Origin: Serpens sp964410065
GTDB lineage: Bacteria > Pseudomonadota > Gammaproteobacteria > Pseudomonadales > Pseudomonadaceae
Assembly: GCA_964410065.1 (NCBI GenBank)
Contig: CAYPFO010000079.1
Span: 1-11,957, forward strand
DNA length: 11,957 nt
Reading direction: 5' to 3'
Of the stretch, positions 1 through 6,322 are shown one piece after another. Each line of letters starts with the position of its first letter. The stretch's first letter is position 1. The translations under genes and the position numbers were made by a program. The notes beneath the pieces are model-generated. The model saw only the letters and a list, made by a program, of their open reading frames with translations. It had not been told where the DNA came from and searched no databases.

Positions 1-206
1 TCTTCTACATGGGCTTCGAGCACTCGGTGGTGAACATGTTTCTGTTCCCGGCCGGGCTGATGATCGGCGGTGATTTCTCGGTGATGGATTACCTGCTGTG
101 GAACGAAATCCCCACCGCGCTGGGCAATCTGGTGGGCGGCCTGGCCTTCACCGGCCTGACGCTGTACGCCACTCACGTGCGTACCGCCGCCAAACGTTCC
201 TTCTGA
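1..206 (+). CDS. Formate/nitrite transporter (FNT) family channel, C-terminal part
   Basis: This is the last ~67 residues of an inner-membrane pentameric channel for small monovalent anions such as formate or nitrite; the 5' part lies outside the window and the reading frame is open from base 3. The visible part starts FYMGFEHSVVNMF, which matches the conserved FNT segment containing the pore histidine of FocA/NirC, followed by FPAG and the GNLVGG turn before the last membrane helix, and ends in a short basic tail (RTAAKRSF). Substrate cannot be decided from this end alone. The neighbouring PP2C/kinase fusion is of the type associated with nitrate/nitrite assimilation genes in Pseudomonas, which favours nitrite (inference). 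The gene is followed at once by a strong palindromic hairpin. Confidence 0.88.
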   Translation, partial: FYMGFEHSVVNMFLFPAGLMIGGDFSVMDYLLWNEIPTALGNLVGGLAFTGLTLYATHVRTAAKRSF

Positions 207-215
207 TTGGACGTA

Positions 216-245
216 AGCAAAGCTCCGGCATGCCGGAGCTTTGCT
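216..245 (+). terminator. Perfect 30-bp palindromic hairpin, probable terminator
   Basis: Bases 216-245 form a perfect palindrome: the arm AGCAAAGCTCCGGCA is followed directly by its reverse complement. It begins 9 bases after the stop codon of the FNT gene. The GC-rich core with A-rich 5' and T-rich 3' flanks is typical of a Pseudomonas intrinsic terminator, although the T run is short (TTTGCT). It ends only 16 bases before the chosen start of the kinase gene, so it could also limit read-through into that gene. Confidence 0.75.
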
Positions 246-261
246 ATGGATGCCAGAACCC

Positions 262-1983
262 ATGTCCAAGCAACTCGTTATTTCCCTCGGCCAACACACT
301 GACAAGGGCCGCAAACCCGTCAACCAGGATTTCCATGGCGCGTGCATCCCCGACGAGCCGCAGCGCTCCACCAAGGGCATTGCCGTTGCCCTGGCCGACG
401 GCATCAGTAGCAGCGCGGTCAGCCATATCGCCAGCGAAACCAGCATCAAAGGGTTCCTCGCCGACTATTTCTGCACCTCGGACGCCTGGTCGGTAAAGAC
501 CTCGGCGCAGCGCGTACTGGTGGCGATCAATTCCTGGCTGCATGCGCAGACCCAGCAGAGCCAGTACCGCTACGACCGTGACCGCGGCTACGTCTGTACC
601 TTGAGCGTGTTGCTGCTCAAGTCCACCACAGCCCACCTGTTTCATATTGGCGATGCACGCATTTACCGCCTGCGCGACGGTGCGCTGGAGCAGCTGACCC
701 GCGATCACCGTATCTGGGTCTCCCAGGACACTCACTACCTGGGCCGCGCCATGGGCATCAACCCGCACCTGGAAATTGACTACCAGGCGCTGCCTCTGGA
801 AAAGGGCGACCTGTATGTTCTCGCTACCGATGGCGTCTATGAGCACGTCAGCGCGCAGTTCGTGGCGCAGGTGGTCGATGCGCACGCCGAGGATCTGGAC
901 ACGGCGGCGCGCCTGATCGTCGAGGAGGCCTTCGCGCAAGGCAGCGGCGACAACCTGACCGCGCAACTGGTGCGGATCGTCGAGTTGCCCGATCAGGCGG
1001 TCGACGAAGTCCAGCAGCGGATCGGCGAGCTGGCGTTACCGCCCCTGCTGGATGCCCGGATGCAGTTCGACGGCTATCGAATCGTCCGTGAGTTGCATGC
1101 CAGCAGCCGCAGTCACGTCCATCTTGCGGTGGACGAGGCCAGTGGCAATCGGGTGGTGTTGAAGACACCCTCGCTCGATCTGCGGGGCGATGCCGCTTAT
1201 CTGGAGCGCTTCCTTACCGAGGAATGGATCGCACGGCGCATCGACAATCCCCATGTGCTCAAGTCCTGTCTGCCGGCGCGCAAGCGCAACTACCTGTACA
1301 CCGTCAGCGAGTTCATTGACGGCCAGACCCTGGCGCAATGGATGATCGACCATCCGCGCCCCGATCTGGAAACCGTGCGCGGCATCGTCGAGCAGATCGC
1401 CCGTGGCCTGCGCGCGTTTCATCGCCTGGAAATGCTGCACCAGGACCTGCGCCCGCAGAACCTGATGATCGATGCCGCCGGCACGGTGACAATCATCGAT
1501 TTCGGCGCCACCCGCGTCGCCGGTCTGGCCGAACTGGGTGGGGTGCGGCAGCGGGACGATGTGCTCGGCACTGCGGCCTATGCCGCGCCGGAATATTTTC
1601 TCGGCGAACCCGGCAGCTGCCGCTCAGACCTGTTTTCACTCGGCGTGATCACCTACCAGATGCTCAGTGGCAGGCTGCCCTACGGCGCCCAGGTGGCCAA
1701 AAGCCGAACGCGGGCGGCGCAACTCAACCTCAGCTATCACTCGGTGCGCGACAGTACGCGGGAAGTGCCGGCCTGGATCGATGATGTTCTCAAGAAAGCC
1801 ACGCACCCAGACCCGGCCAAACGGTATGGCGAACTGTCGGAGTTCCTGTTCGAGCTGCGTCAGCCCAATCAGGCCTTCCTCAACAAAAGCCGTGCGCCTC
1901 TGCTTGAGCGCGATCCGGTGTTTTTCTGGAAGGGTGTGTCGTTGATCCTGGCGCTGACCGTCGTCGTGTTGATGCTCCGCTGA
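262..1983 (+). CDS. Bifunctional PP2C-type phosphatase / Ser-Thr protein kinase with C-terminal membrane anchor
   Basis: This 573-residue protein joins a PP2C-like Ser/Thr phosphatase to an Hanks-type kinase, so it may both add and remove phosphate on target proteins. Phosphatase domain (~1-240): metal-binding aspartates D23 (NQDF), D46 (LADG), D190 (ATDG) and D230 (GDN), plus the HIGDARIYRL core. Kinase domain (~275-535): K301 in VVLK, E320 in helix C, D395 in HQDLRPQN, D413 in DFG, and APE at 442-444. The glycine-rich loop is degenerate (HASSRSHV) and the usual HRD is HQD, but all catalytic residues are present. Residues ~555-572 form one hydrophobic helix at the extreme C-terminus, so both domains should face the cytoplasm. 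I chose ATG 262 (MSKQLV) because it gives the short N-terminus usual before the NQDF motif; ATG 250 and TTG 241 are possible but touch or lie in the hairpin. It resembles P. aeruginosa PA1782, located between nasA and nirB (from memory). Here no nirB follows. Confidence 0.9.
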   Translation: MSKQLVISLGQHTDKGRKPVNQDFHGACIPDEPQRSTKGIAVALADGISSSAVSHIASETSIKGFLADYFCTSDAWSVKTSAQRVLVAINSWLHAQTQQSQYRYDRDRGYVCTLSVLLLKSTTAHLFHIGDARIYRLRDGALEQLTRDHRIWVSQDTHYLGRAMGINPHLEIDYQALPLEKGDLYVLATDGVYEHVSAQFVAQVVDAHAEDLDTAARLIVEEAFAQGSGDNLTAQLVRIVELPDQAVDEVQQRIGELALPPLLDARMQFDGYRIVRELHASSRSHVHLAVDEASGNRVVLKTPSLDLRGDAAYLERFLTEEWIARRIDNPHVLKSCLPARKRNYLYTVSEFIDGQTLAQWMIDHPRPDLETVRGIVEQIARGLRAFHRLEMLHQDLRPQNLMIDAAGTVTIIDFGATRVAGLAELGGVRQRDDVLGTAAYAAPEYFLGEPGSCRSDLFSLGVITYQMLSGRLPYGAQVAKSRTRAAQLNLSYHSVRDSTREVPAWIDDVLKKATHPDPAKRYGELSEFLFELRQPNQAFLNKSRAPLLERDPVFFWKGVSLILALTVVVLMLR

Positions 1984-2061
1984 GTCAGTGGCGCACCCTG
2001 TGGCGATGGGCGTGTGCCTGATAAGCTGCATCCCCACCTGTGCAATGTGACGTATCGAGCC

Positions 2062-2976
2062 ATGCCCCCACTCGCCATCGCCGACGAGACAGCCGCGCCA
2101 CGCGCCGCCCTGGTCCGTCTGATCGCGGATCTCGTCCATGAGGATGGCGTGCACCCGACCGCCATTGACGCGTTGCACCTGATTCGCTGCGCAACACCGG
2201 GCGAGCTTGTGCGCGGGCTGCATAAGCCGGCGCTGTGCATCATCGTGCAGGGCCGCAAGGAGGTTTGGCTGGGCGAGGAATGCTACGCCTACGACGCCCT
2301 GCATTATCTGGTGGTTTCGGTCACCGTGCCGGTGGCGGGCCAGGTTGTGGAGGCTTCGCCACAAGCACCCTATCTGTGCATTCGTCTGGACATCGATCCG
2401 GTGCTGATCGCGCCATTGATTGCCGAGATGGGGCCGCCGGACCCGAAGCGTGAAGGAGTAATGCGGGGGTTGTACCTGGATCGCGTCGATGCAGCGTTGC
2501 TGGACGCGACGTTGCGGCTGGTCCGCCTATTGACCAGCCCGCAGGATATTGCGGTGCTCGCGCCACTGGTGCAGCGGGAAATCTTCTATCGCTTGTTGTG
2601 TGGAGGGCAGGGGCGCCATCTGCATGAGATCACGGTGCGCGACAGCCAAGGCCATCGTGTCACGCGGGCCATCGAATGGCTGAACCGCAACTATGTCGAG
2701 CCGCTGCGCATCCAGGAGCTGGCGCAGCGGGTCAACCTGAGCAGTTCGACCCTGCATCACCGCTTCAAGGCGCTGACCGCCATGAGCCCGTTGCGCTACC
2801 AGAAGCAGCTGCGCCTGCAGGAGGCGCGCAGGTTGCTGATCGGCGAGGGGCTCGACGTGTCCAGTGCGGCGTACCGGGTCGGTTACGAAAGCCCTTCGCA
2901 GTTCAGCCGTGAGTACAGCCGACTGTTCGGCGCCTCGCCGATCAAGGACCTGGCCCGGCTGCGCAGCACAGGCTGA
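2062..2976 (+). CDS. AraC-family transcriptional regulator with AraC_N ligand domain
   Basis: This 304-residue DNA-binding regulator has the AraC-type N-terminal domain of the PF06719 class (~20-170; ALCIIVQGRKEVWLG and the YDALHYLVVSVTVPV stretch are typical) and a C-terminal two-helix-turn-helix domain (~200-297). The first HTH is at ~216-236 (RIQELAQRVNLSSSTLHHRF) and the second at ~265-293 with the family signature GYESPSQFSREYSRLFGASP. ATG 2062 is preferred: the frame is open to GTG 2014, but starting there adds 16 residues with no family likeness. Neither start has a good Shine-Dalgarno, so the start is uncertain. It converges on a short-chain dehydrogenase gene 80 bp downstream; members of this class often control a nearby oxidoreductase, which makes that gene a plausible target (inference). 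No effector can be named. Confidence 0.88.
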   Translation: MPPLAIADETAAPRAALVRLIADLVHEDGVHPTAIDALHLIRCATPGELVRGLHKPALCIIVQGRKEVWLGEECYAYDALHYLVVSVTVPVAGQVVEASPQAPYLCIRLDIDPVLIAPLIAEMGPPDPKREGVMRGLYLDRVDAALLDATLRLVRLLTSPQDIAVLAPLVQREIFYRLLCGGQGRHLHEITVRDSQGHRVTRAIEWLNRNYVEPLRIQELAQRVNLSSSTLHHRFKALTAMSPLRYQKQLRLQEARRLLIGEGLDVSSAAYRVGYESPSQFSREYSRLFGASPIKDLARLRSTG

Positions 2977-3001
2977 GCCTCGCAGCCCCTGCACCGCAAA
3001 A

Positions 3002-3054
3002 TGCCCGCCCACCCATGCCGAGAGAAGCCCGGTACGGTTCAGGCTTGGCGGGCA
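3002..3054. terminator. Possible bidirectional terminator between convergent genes
   Basis: TGCCCGCC (3002-3009) pairs with GGCGGGCA (3047-3054), and just inside it AAGCC (3025-3029) pairs with GGCTT (3042-3046), giving a stem with a bulge on one side. It lies in the 80-bp gap between the AraC and dehydrogenase stop codons, where a shared terminator is expected. There is no T run, so this is weak. Confidence 0.35.
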
Positions 3055-3056
3055 GC

Positions 3057-3794
3057 TCAGTAAACACTGGCGGTCGGGCGGACGATCAGTTCGCTGACAT
3101 CCACATCGGCTGGCTGTTCGATAGCGTAGGCAATGGCGCGGGCAATAGCGTCGGCGGGGATGGCGATGCGGCGGTAATCGCGCATGGCCTCACGGGCACC
3201 GTCATCGGAAATGCTCTCTGCCAGCTCCGATTCGGTGACCCCGGGGGCGATCAGCGTCACGCGGATGTCGCCACCGACCTCCTGGCGCAGCCCTTCGGAA
3301 ATCGCCCGCACCGCGTACTTGGTGGCGCAGTAGACCGCTGCGGTAGGGCTCACCGCGTAGGCGCCGATGGAGGCGATGTTGATGAACTGGCCCGAATGCT
3401 GGCGCTGCATCAGCGGCAGCCCGGCAGCAATGCCGTGCAATACGCCACGAATATTGACGTCGATCATCCGGTTCCACTCGTCCACCTTCAGCGCGTCGAG
3501 CGGTGACAGCGGCATGACCCCGGCGTTATTGACGATGACGTCCACCCTGCCGAACTGCTGCTCAGCGAAATCGATGAAGGCCTGGGCGTCTTCAAGGCGG
3601 GTGACATCCAATGAGAGAACGCGCACCTCACCGCCTTCATCCTCGATACGTCGGGCCAGGGCTTCGAGGCGTTCCAGGCGTCGGGCACCCAGCACGACCT
3701 TGGCGCCCTGGCGGGCCAGCAGCAGAGCTGTGGCCTCGCCAATGCCGCTGCTGGCGCCCGTGATGGCGACCACCTTCTGTTCAATGTTCGGCAT
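3057..3794 (-). CDS. Short-chain dehydrogenase/reductase (classical SDR)
   Basis: This 245-residue cytoplasmic NAD(P)-dependent oxidoreductase has the classical Rossmann SDR layout: nucleotide-binding TGASSGIG at 12-19, NNAG at 89-92, and the catalytic set N114, S142, Y155, K159 (YCATK). The basic residues R38-R39 after the second strand (GARRLERL) favour NADPH over NADH. Length is standard for the family. ATG at 3794 is chosen because GGAGA sits 7 bases upstream; the frame continues 9 codons further but those have no SDR likeness. The substrate is unknown; the protein looks like the broad YdfG-type 3-hydroxy/short-chain alcohol reductases. It is transcribed towards the AraC gene, and its leader carries an inverted repeat (3807-3838) that may be an operator. 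Confidence 0.9.
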   Translation of the reverse strand: MPNIEQKVVAITGASSGIGEATALLLARQGAKVVLGARRLERLEALARRIEDEGGEVRVLSLDVTRLEDAQAFIDFAEQQFGRVDVIVNNAGVMPLSPLDALKVDEWNRMIDVNIRGVLHGIAAGLPLMQRQHSGQFINIASIGAYAVSPTAAVYCATKYAVRAISEGLRQEVGGDIRVTLIAPGVTESELAESISDDGAREAMRDYRRIAIPADAIARAIAYAIEQPADVDVSELIVRPTASVY

Positions 3795-3806
3795 GTGTGT
3801 TCTCCA

Positions 3807-3838
3807 GTGTTCTGGCACCAATGTGTGCCGTGGAACAC
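3807..3838 (-). promoter_or_regulatory. Imperfect inverted repeat upstream of SDR gene, candidate operator
   Basis: GTGTTC (3807-3812) and GGCAC (3814-3818) are mirrored by GTGCC (3825-3829) and GAACAC (3833-3838), with centre CAATGT. The arms lie 13-44 bases upstream of the SDR start codon. A second copy of GTGTTCT (3797-3803) lies one 10-bp turn from GTGTTCT (3807-3813) and overlaps the Shine-Dalgarno. Position and symmetry suit a repressor or AraC-type site, but no binding protein can be named from sequence. Confidence 0.45.
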
Positions 3839-4071
3839 ATGCTAGGGAGATGGCCTGGCCAGGCGTTAGACCGATCCTGCCATGCGCTTGCCTGATTCTG
3901 GCGACGTAACAGACTTGTCAGGCACAGCTGCGTTTTCTGGAGGGAGGGACGGGCGTATGCACACTGTGTGTGCCATGGGGGGAAGGGTGACAGGGCACAG
4001 GGGGGCTAGCGTTTGTGAAAGATGTCCGCGGTGTAGGCATCGCCAAAAACACGGTCTACTTTCAAAAGCGG
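3839..4071. other. Intergenic region, no gene seen; several short dyads
   Basis: This is the main part of the 319-bp gap 3795-4113 between the divergent SDR and small-protein genes. I find no convincing coding frame. It contains a 12-bp palindrome GCCTGGCCAGGC (3853-3864), a 7-bp inverted repeat TGCCTGA/TCAGGCA (3889-3895 and 3918-3924, 22-base spacing) and GCACAC-TGT-GTGTGC (3959-3973). Promoters for both flanking genes must lie here, but no clear -35/-10 pair stands out. Confidence 0.5.
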
Positions 4072-4091
4072 TTGTGAGAGTTACATCACAA
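4072..4091 (+). promoter_or_regulatory. CRP/Vfr-like dyad TTGTGA-N8-TCACAA
   Basis: TTGTGA (4072-4077) and TCACAA (4086-4091) are perfect mirror arms 8 bases apart, 23 bases before the ATG of the small gene at 4114. The half-sites equal those of the CRP/Vfr consensus TGTGA-N6-TCACA, but the spacer is 8 rather than 6, so binding by Vfr would be weaker or the site may belong to another factor. Its closeness to the start would fit repression. Confidence 0.4.
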
Positions 4092-4113
4092 GGATTTGAT
4101 CAAGGAGCGATCA

Positions 4114-4308
4114 ATGAACACCCCGCCACTCGACTACATGTCCCCCGGAAACCTGCTGGAGCTGGAGCGTATTCGCCGCAAAGCGCAGCGCTATATCCAG
4201 ACGAGTCCGCCGCAGGGGCGCGCCATTTTCAACCAGGCGGAGCCGCTTGAGCTGGAAGCGATGGAGCATCTAAATAGCCGCCATTATCCCCGCTTCACAG
4301 CGTGCTGA
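4114..4308 (+). CDS. Small protein of unknown function, 64 residues
   Basis: I do not recognise this protein. The start is well supported: AAGGAG at 4102-4107 is 6 bases before ATG 4114. The 64-residue product is hydrophilic and charged, with a central stretch likely to be helical (residues ~14-30, LLELERIRRKAQRYIQ), a proline-glycine break, and a second acidic helix-like stretch (EPLELEAMEHLNSR). There is no signal peptide or membrane segment and only one cysteine, at the C-terminus. It is a single-gene unit, with the cupin gene converging on it 39 bp away. The dyad at 4072-4091 sits just before its ribosome site. It may be a small cytoplasmic binding or regulatory protein, but nothing proves this. 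Confidence 0.6.
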   Translation: MNTPPLDYMSPGNLLELERIRRKAQRYIQTSPPQGRAIFNQAEPLELEAMEHLNSRHYPRFTAC

Positions 4309-4347
4309 GCTCCAGGCGCGTGTGCGTAGCCCTTCGGACGATGGGTT

Positions 4348-4713
4348 CTAGTTGTTGCTGGCTTCAAATATCACATAGACCTTCTCGCAGGTTTCCAGCA
4401 CTTCCCAGGTGCCGTTGAAACCGGCGGGAATCACGAAACGATCGCCTTGGGCAAGCTCCTTGCGGTTGCCATGCTGGTCGGTGATGACCGAGCGCCCAGC
4501 GAGAATCTCGCAGTATTCATGTTCGGTGTAGTGGACTTTCCATACGCCCGGTTCGCCTTTCCAGGTGCCCGCCTGGAACTGGCTGCATGGACTGGCGTAG
4601 ACGCTGCGCACGCTTTGTTGCGGGTTGCCGGAGATGATTTTTTTGGCAGCCGGCAGGTAGTGTTCTGCGGCTGGTGCGGCAGTGGCGAAGTCGATGATCT
4701 GTTCGATGGTCAT
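4348..4713 (-). CDS. Cupin-fold protein (Cupin_3/DUF861-like)
   Basis: This 121-residue protein is a single small cupin barrel of the type related to the ureidoglycine aminohydrolase cupin. Evidence is the run GVWKVHYTEHEYCEILAG (~56-73), with H65 and E69 as candidate metal ligands, then GDRFVIPAGFNGTWEVLE (~90-107) for the second cupin motif. The histidine set is reduced compared with canonical cupins, so metal binding and catalysis are uncertain. ATG 4713 (MTIEQI) is chosen because it gives the normal family length. The frame stays open to 4884, but those extra 57 codons would run through the 8-bp repeat and over the start of the divergent gene. The ribosome site is weak. It is divergent from the saccharopine-dehydrogenase-like gene; a shared function is not evident. 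Confidence 0.8.
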   Translation of the reverse strand: MTIEQIIDFATAAPAAEHYLPAAKKIISGNPQQSVRSVYASPCSQFQAGTWKGEPGVWKVHYTEHEYCEILAGRSVITDQHGNRKELAQGDRFVIPAGFNGTWEVLETCEKVYVIFEASNN

Positions 4714-4743
4714 AGATGTCTCGGAGAAGGTGAGGTCGGCGGC

Positions 4744-4772
4744 CCGGCGATCCGGCGATCCGGCGATCCGCC
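4744..4772. repeat. Tandem 8-bp repeat, CCGGCGAT x 3.6
   Basis: Three perfect copies of CCGGCGAT occupy 4744-4751, 4752-4759 and 4760-4767, followed by a partial copy (CCGCC, one mismatch). They lie 31 bases upstream of the cupin start codon, in its presumed leader or promoter, and between two divergent genes. Copy number could vary by slipped-strand replication. Confidence 0.85.
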
Positions 4773-4813
4773 ACGGAAACAAAACCCTGGTAGGGCGTTG
4801 GCTGGTGACTTTC

Positions 4814-4842
4814 TTGGACGTTGAAGGGGAAAGGCGTAACAA
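4814..4842 (+). promoter_or_regulatory. Weak candidate sigma-70 promoter for the saccharopine-dehydrogenase-like gene
   Basis: TTGGAC (4814-4819) and TAACAA (4837-4842) are separated by 17 bases, and lie 40 bases before the ATG at 4883. Both boxes match consensus at only three of six positions, so the call rests mainly on spacing and location. Confidence 0.25.
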
Positions 4843-4882
4843 TCGGCCCCCACAACAATAATCAGCCTGTAAGGACGCGTCC

Positions 4883-6127
4883 ATGACCTCCCCAAACTAT
4901 GACCTTGTGGTATTTGGCGCCACCAGCTTTGTCGGCCAGATCCTCACCCAGTACCTGGTCGAACATCTTGCAGGCCAGGACGTGCAGTTGCGTTGGGCCA
5001 TTGCCGGACGGTCCGAAGCCAAGCTCAATGACCTCAAGCGCACGCTGGGTGCCGCAGGGCAGTCGCTGCCGATCATTGTGGCCGACGCGGCCAACGAAGC
5101 GCAGTTGCAGGCCCTGTGCGCGCAGACGCGGGTGGTGGTGTCTACCGTCGGCCCCTATGCCTTGTATGGCGAACCGCTGGTCAAGGTGTGCGCAGAAAGT
5201 GGCACGGACTATTGCGACCTCACCGGGGAAACCCAGTGGATCAAGCGGATGATCGAGAAATACGAGCCTATTGCCCGGCAGTCCGGGGCGCGCATCGTGC
5301 ATTGCTGCGGTTTCGACTCGGTGCCTTCGGACCTGGGCGTGCGCTTCCTGCAGGAACAGGCCATGGCGCAATGGGGCCAGCCTGCCAGCCAGGTCAAGAT
5401 GCGCGTCAAAACCTTAAAGGGCGGAGCCTCCGGTGGCACAGTGGCCAGCGTGGTCAATCTGGTAAAGGAGGCAGCCGCCGATCCCGCGTTGCGCAAGGAG
5501 CTGGCCAATCCCTACTCCCTGTGTCCCCAGGACCACGGTTTCAGCGTGCGTCAGCACTCAGCCAAATCCGCCAGGTTTGATCAGGACTTTGACGCCTGGA
5601 CGGCTCCTTTCGTGATGGCCGCGGTCAACGAGCGCGTGGTGCACCGCTCCAATGCCTTGTCGAGCAACGCCTACGGCAGCCAGTTCAGCTACGACGAAGC
5701 CGTGCTAACGGGCACCGGCCTCAAAGGCCGCCTGGCCGCCTTTACCATGGTGGTCGGCCTGGGTGCGTTCATGGTGGGCGTCGTCATCAAGCCCGTGCGC
5801 GGGCTGATGGAGCGTTTCCTGCTGCCTAAGCCGGGTGAAGGCCCAAGCCCTGAAGCGCAATTGGCGGGTCGCTACGACATGCGCTTTTTTGGGCGAACCG
5901 ATAACGGCCAGACGCTGCGGGTCAAGGTCACCGGCGACCGCGATCCCGGTTACGGCTCCACCGGCAAAATGCTCGGGCAGGCAGCCATCAGCCTCGCTCT
6001 TGACCACAACAACGACGGCAGCAAGGTCGGGCGTCCAGGCGGCTTCTGGACGCCCGCCAGCCTGTTCGATGAGCGCTTTATCGAACGGCTGACGCGTTAC
6101 GCTGGGTTGCGGTTTGAGCGGCTGTGA
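4883..6127 (+). CDS. Saccharopine dehydrogenase NADP-binding domain protein (trans-acting enoyl reductase-like)
   Basis: This 414-residue oxidoreductase has an N-terminal Rossmann domain with GATSFVGQ (12-19) in the place of the usual GxxGxxG, then AGR (~41-43), VVSTVGPYALYGEPLVKVCAESGTDYCDLTGE split over two strands, and the family stretch HCCGFDSVPSDLGV. Residues 284-305 are a hydrophobic segment (LAAFTMVVGLGAFMVGVV) typical of this group and may touch the membrane. The C-terminal part ends with the GYGSTGKMLGQAA and GGFWTPASL motifs. Length fits the family, which includes the mycobacterial trans-acting enoyl reductases, so a role in lipid reduction is possible, but it is not the lysine-pathway enzyme and its substrate is unknown. 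TAAGGA 8-9 bases upstream supports ATG 4883. It appears to be a single-gene unit divergent from the cupin gene. Confidence 0.85.
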   Translation: MTSPNYDLVVFGATSFVGQILTQYLVEHLAGQDVQLRWAIAGRSEAKLNDLKRTLGAAGQSLPIIVADAANEAQLQALCAQTRVVVSTVGPYALYGEPLVKVCAESGTDYCDLTGETQWIKRMIEKYEPIARQSGARIVHCCGFDSVPSDLGVRFLQEQAMAQWGQPASQVKMRVKTLKGGASGGTVASVVNLVKEAAADPALRKELANPYSLCPQDHGFSVRQHSAKSARFDQDFDAWTAPFVMAAVNERVVHRSNALSSNAYGSQFSYDEAVLTGTGLKGRLAAFTMVVGLGAFMVGVVIKPVRGLMERFLLPKPGEGPSPEAQLAGRYDMRFFGRTDNGQTLRVKVTGDRDPGYGSTGKMLGQAAISLALDHNNDGSKVGRPGGFWTPASLFDERFIERLTRYAGLRFERL

Positions 6128-6179
6128 AATGTTGTGGCGAATTGCCCACTGAAATGCATTGAGGGTTCGATGGGCGGCA

Positions 6180-6207
6180 CGTCATGACGATCACGCTCCT
6201 GGGAGCG
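6180..6207. promoter_or_regulatory. Palindrome and adjacent hairpin after the dehydrogenase gene
   Basis: CGTCATGACG (6180-6189) is a perfect 10-bp palindrome, and CGCTC (6194-6198) pairs with GAGCG (6203-6207) around a 4-base loop. Both lie 52-80 bases after the stop codon at 6127, just before the base composition drops. They might help end transcription of the dehydrogenase gene, but there is no T run. Confidence 0.3.
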
Positions 6208-6246
6208 GTCAGCAACAATATGTTCGTTTAAGTTCTTCTACATCAA

Positions 6247-6280
6247 TCGTGGCGCGGAATAGAAAAGTATTCCTCGTGGC
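6247..6280 (+). repeat. Inverted repeat framed by direct repeats in the ankyrin gene leader
   Basis: GGAATA (6256-6261) and TATTCC (6268-6273) are a perfect dyad around GAAAAG; with one mismatch the arms extend to 9 bases (6253-6276). The dyad is framed by two direct copies of TCGTGGC (6247-6253 and 6274-6280). The whole block ends 42 bases before the ankyrin ATG, so it could be an operator or a hairpin in the leader. Confidence 0.5.
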
Positions 6281-6322
6281 TCAGTTAATGATTCATGGGA
6301 AAAACAATATTAGAGGTATTGC

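Noticed and set aside
244..966. Long minus-strand open frame (240 codons) opposite the phosphatase domain
   Set aside because: It is antisense to a domain with clear PP2C motifs; long antisense frames are common in high-GC genes, and its translation has no recognisable motif.
1636..2364. Minus-strand open frame (242 codons) spanning the kinase end and AraC start
   Set aside because: It overlaps two well-supported plus-strand genes and shows low-complexity His/Arg/Gln composition typical of a shadow frame.
4072..4100. TTGTGA (4072) and TTTGAT (4095) read as a -35/-10 promoter with 17-base spacing
   Set aside because: Transcription would start at about the ribosome site of the small gene, leaving no usable leader; the dyad reading explains TTGTGA better.
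3882..4250. Plus-strand open frame running through the divergent gap into the small gene
   Set aside because: Composition is Cys/Arg/Gly-rich and patternless, it has no ribosome site, and it overlaps the better-supported 64-residue gene in another frame.
4714..4884. N-terminal extension of the cupin protein to 178 residues
   Set aside because: The extra 57 codons run through the 8-bp tandem repeat and into the start of the divergent gene, and exceed the normal family length.
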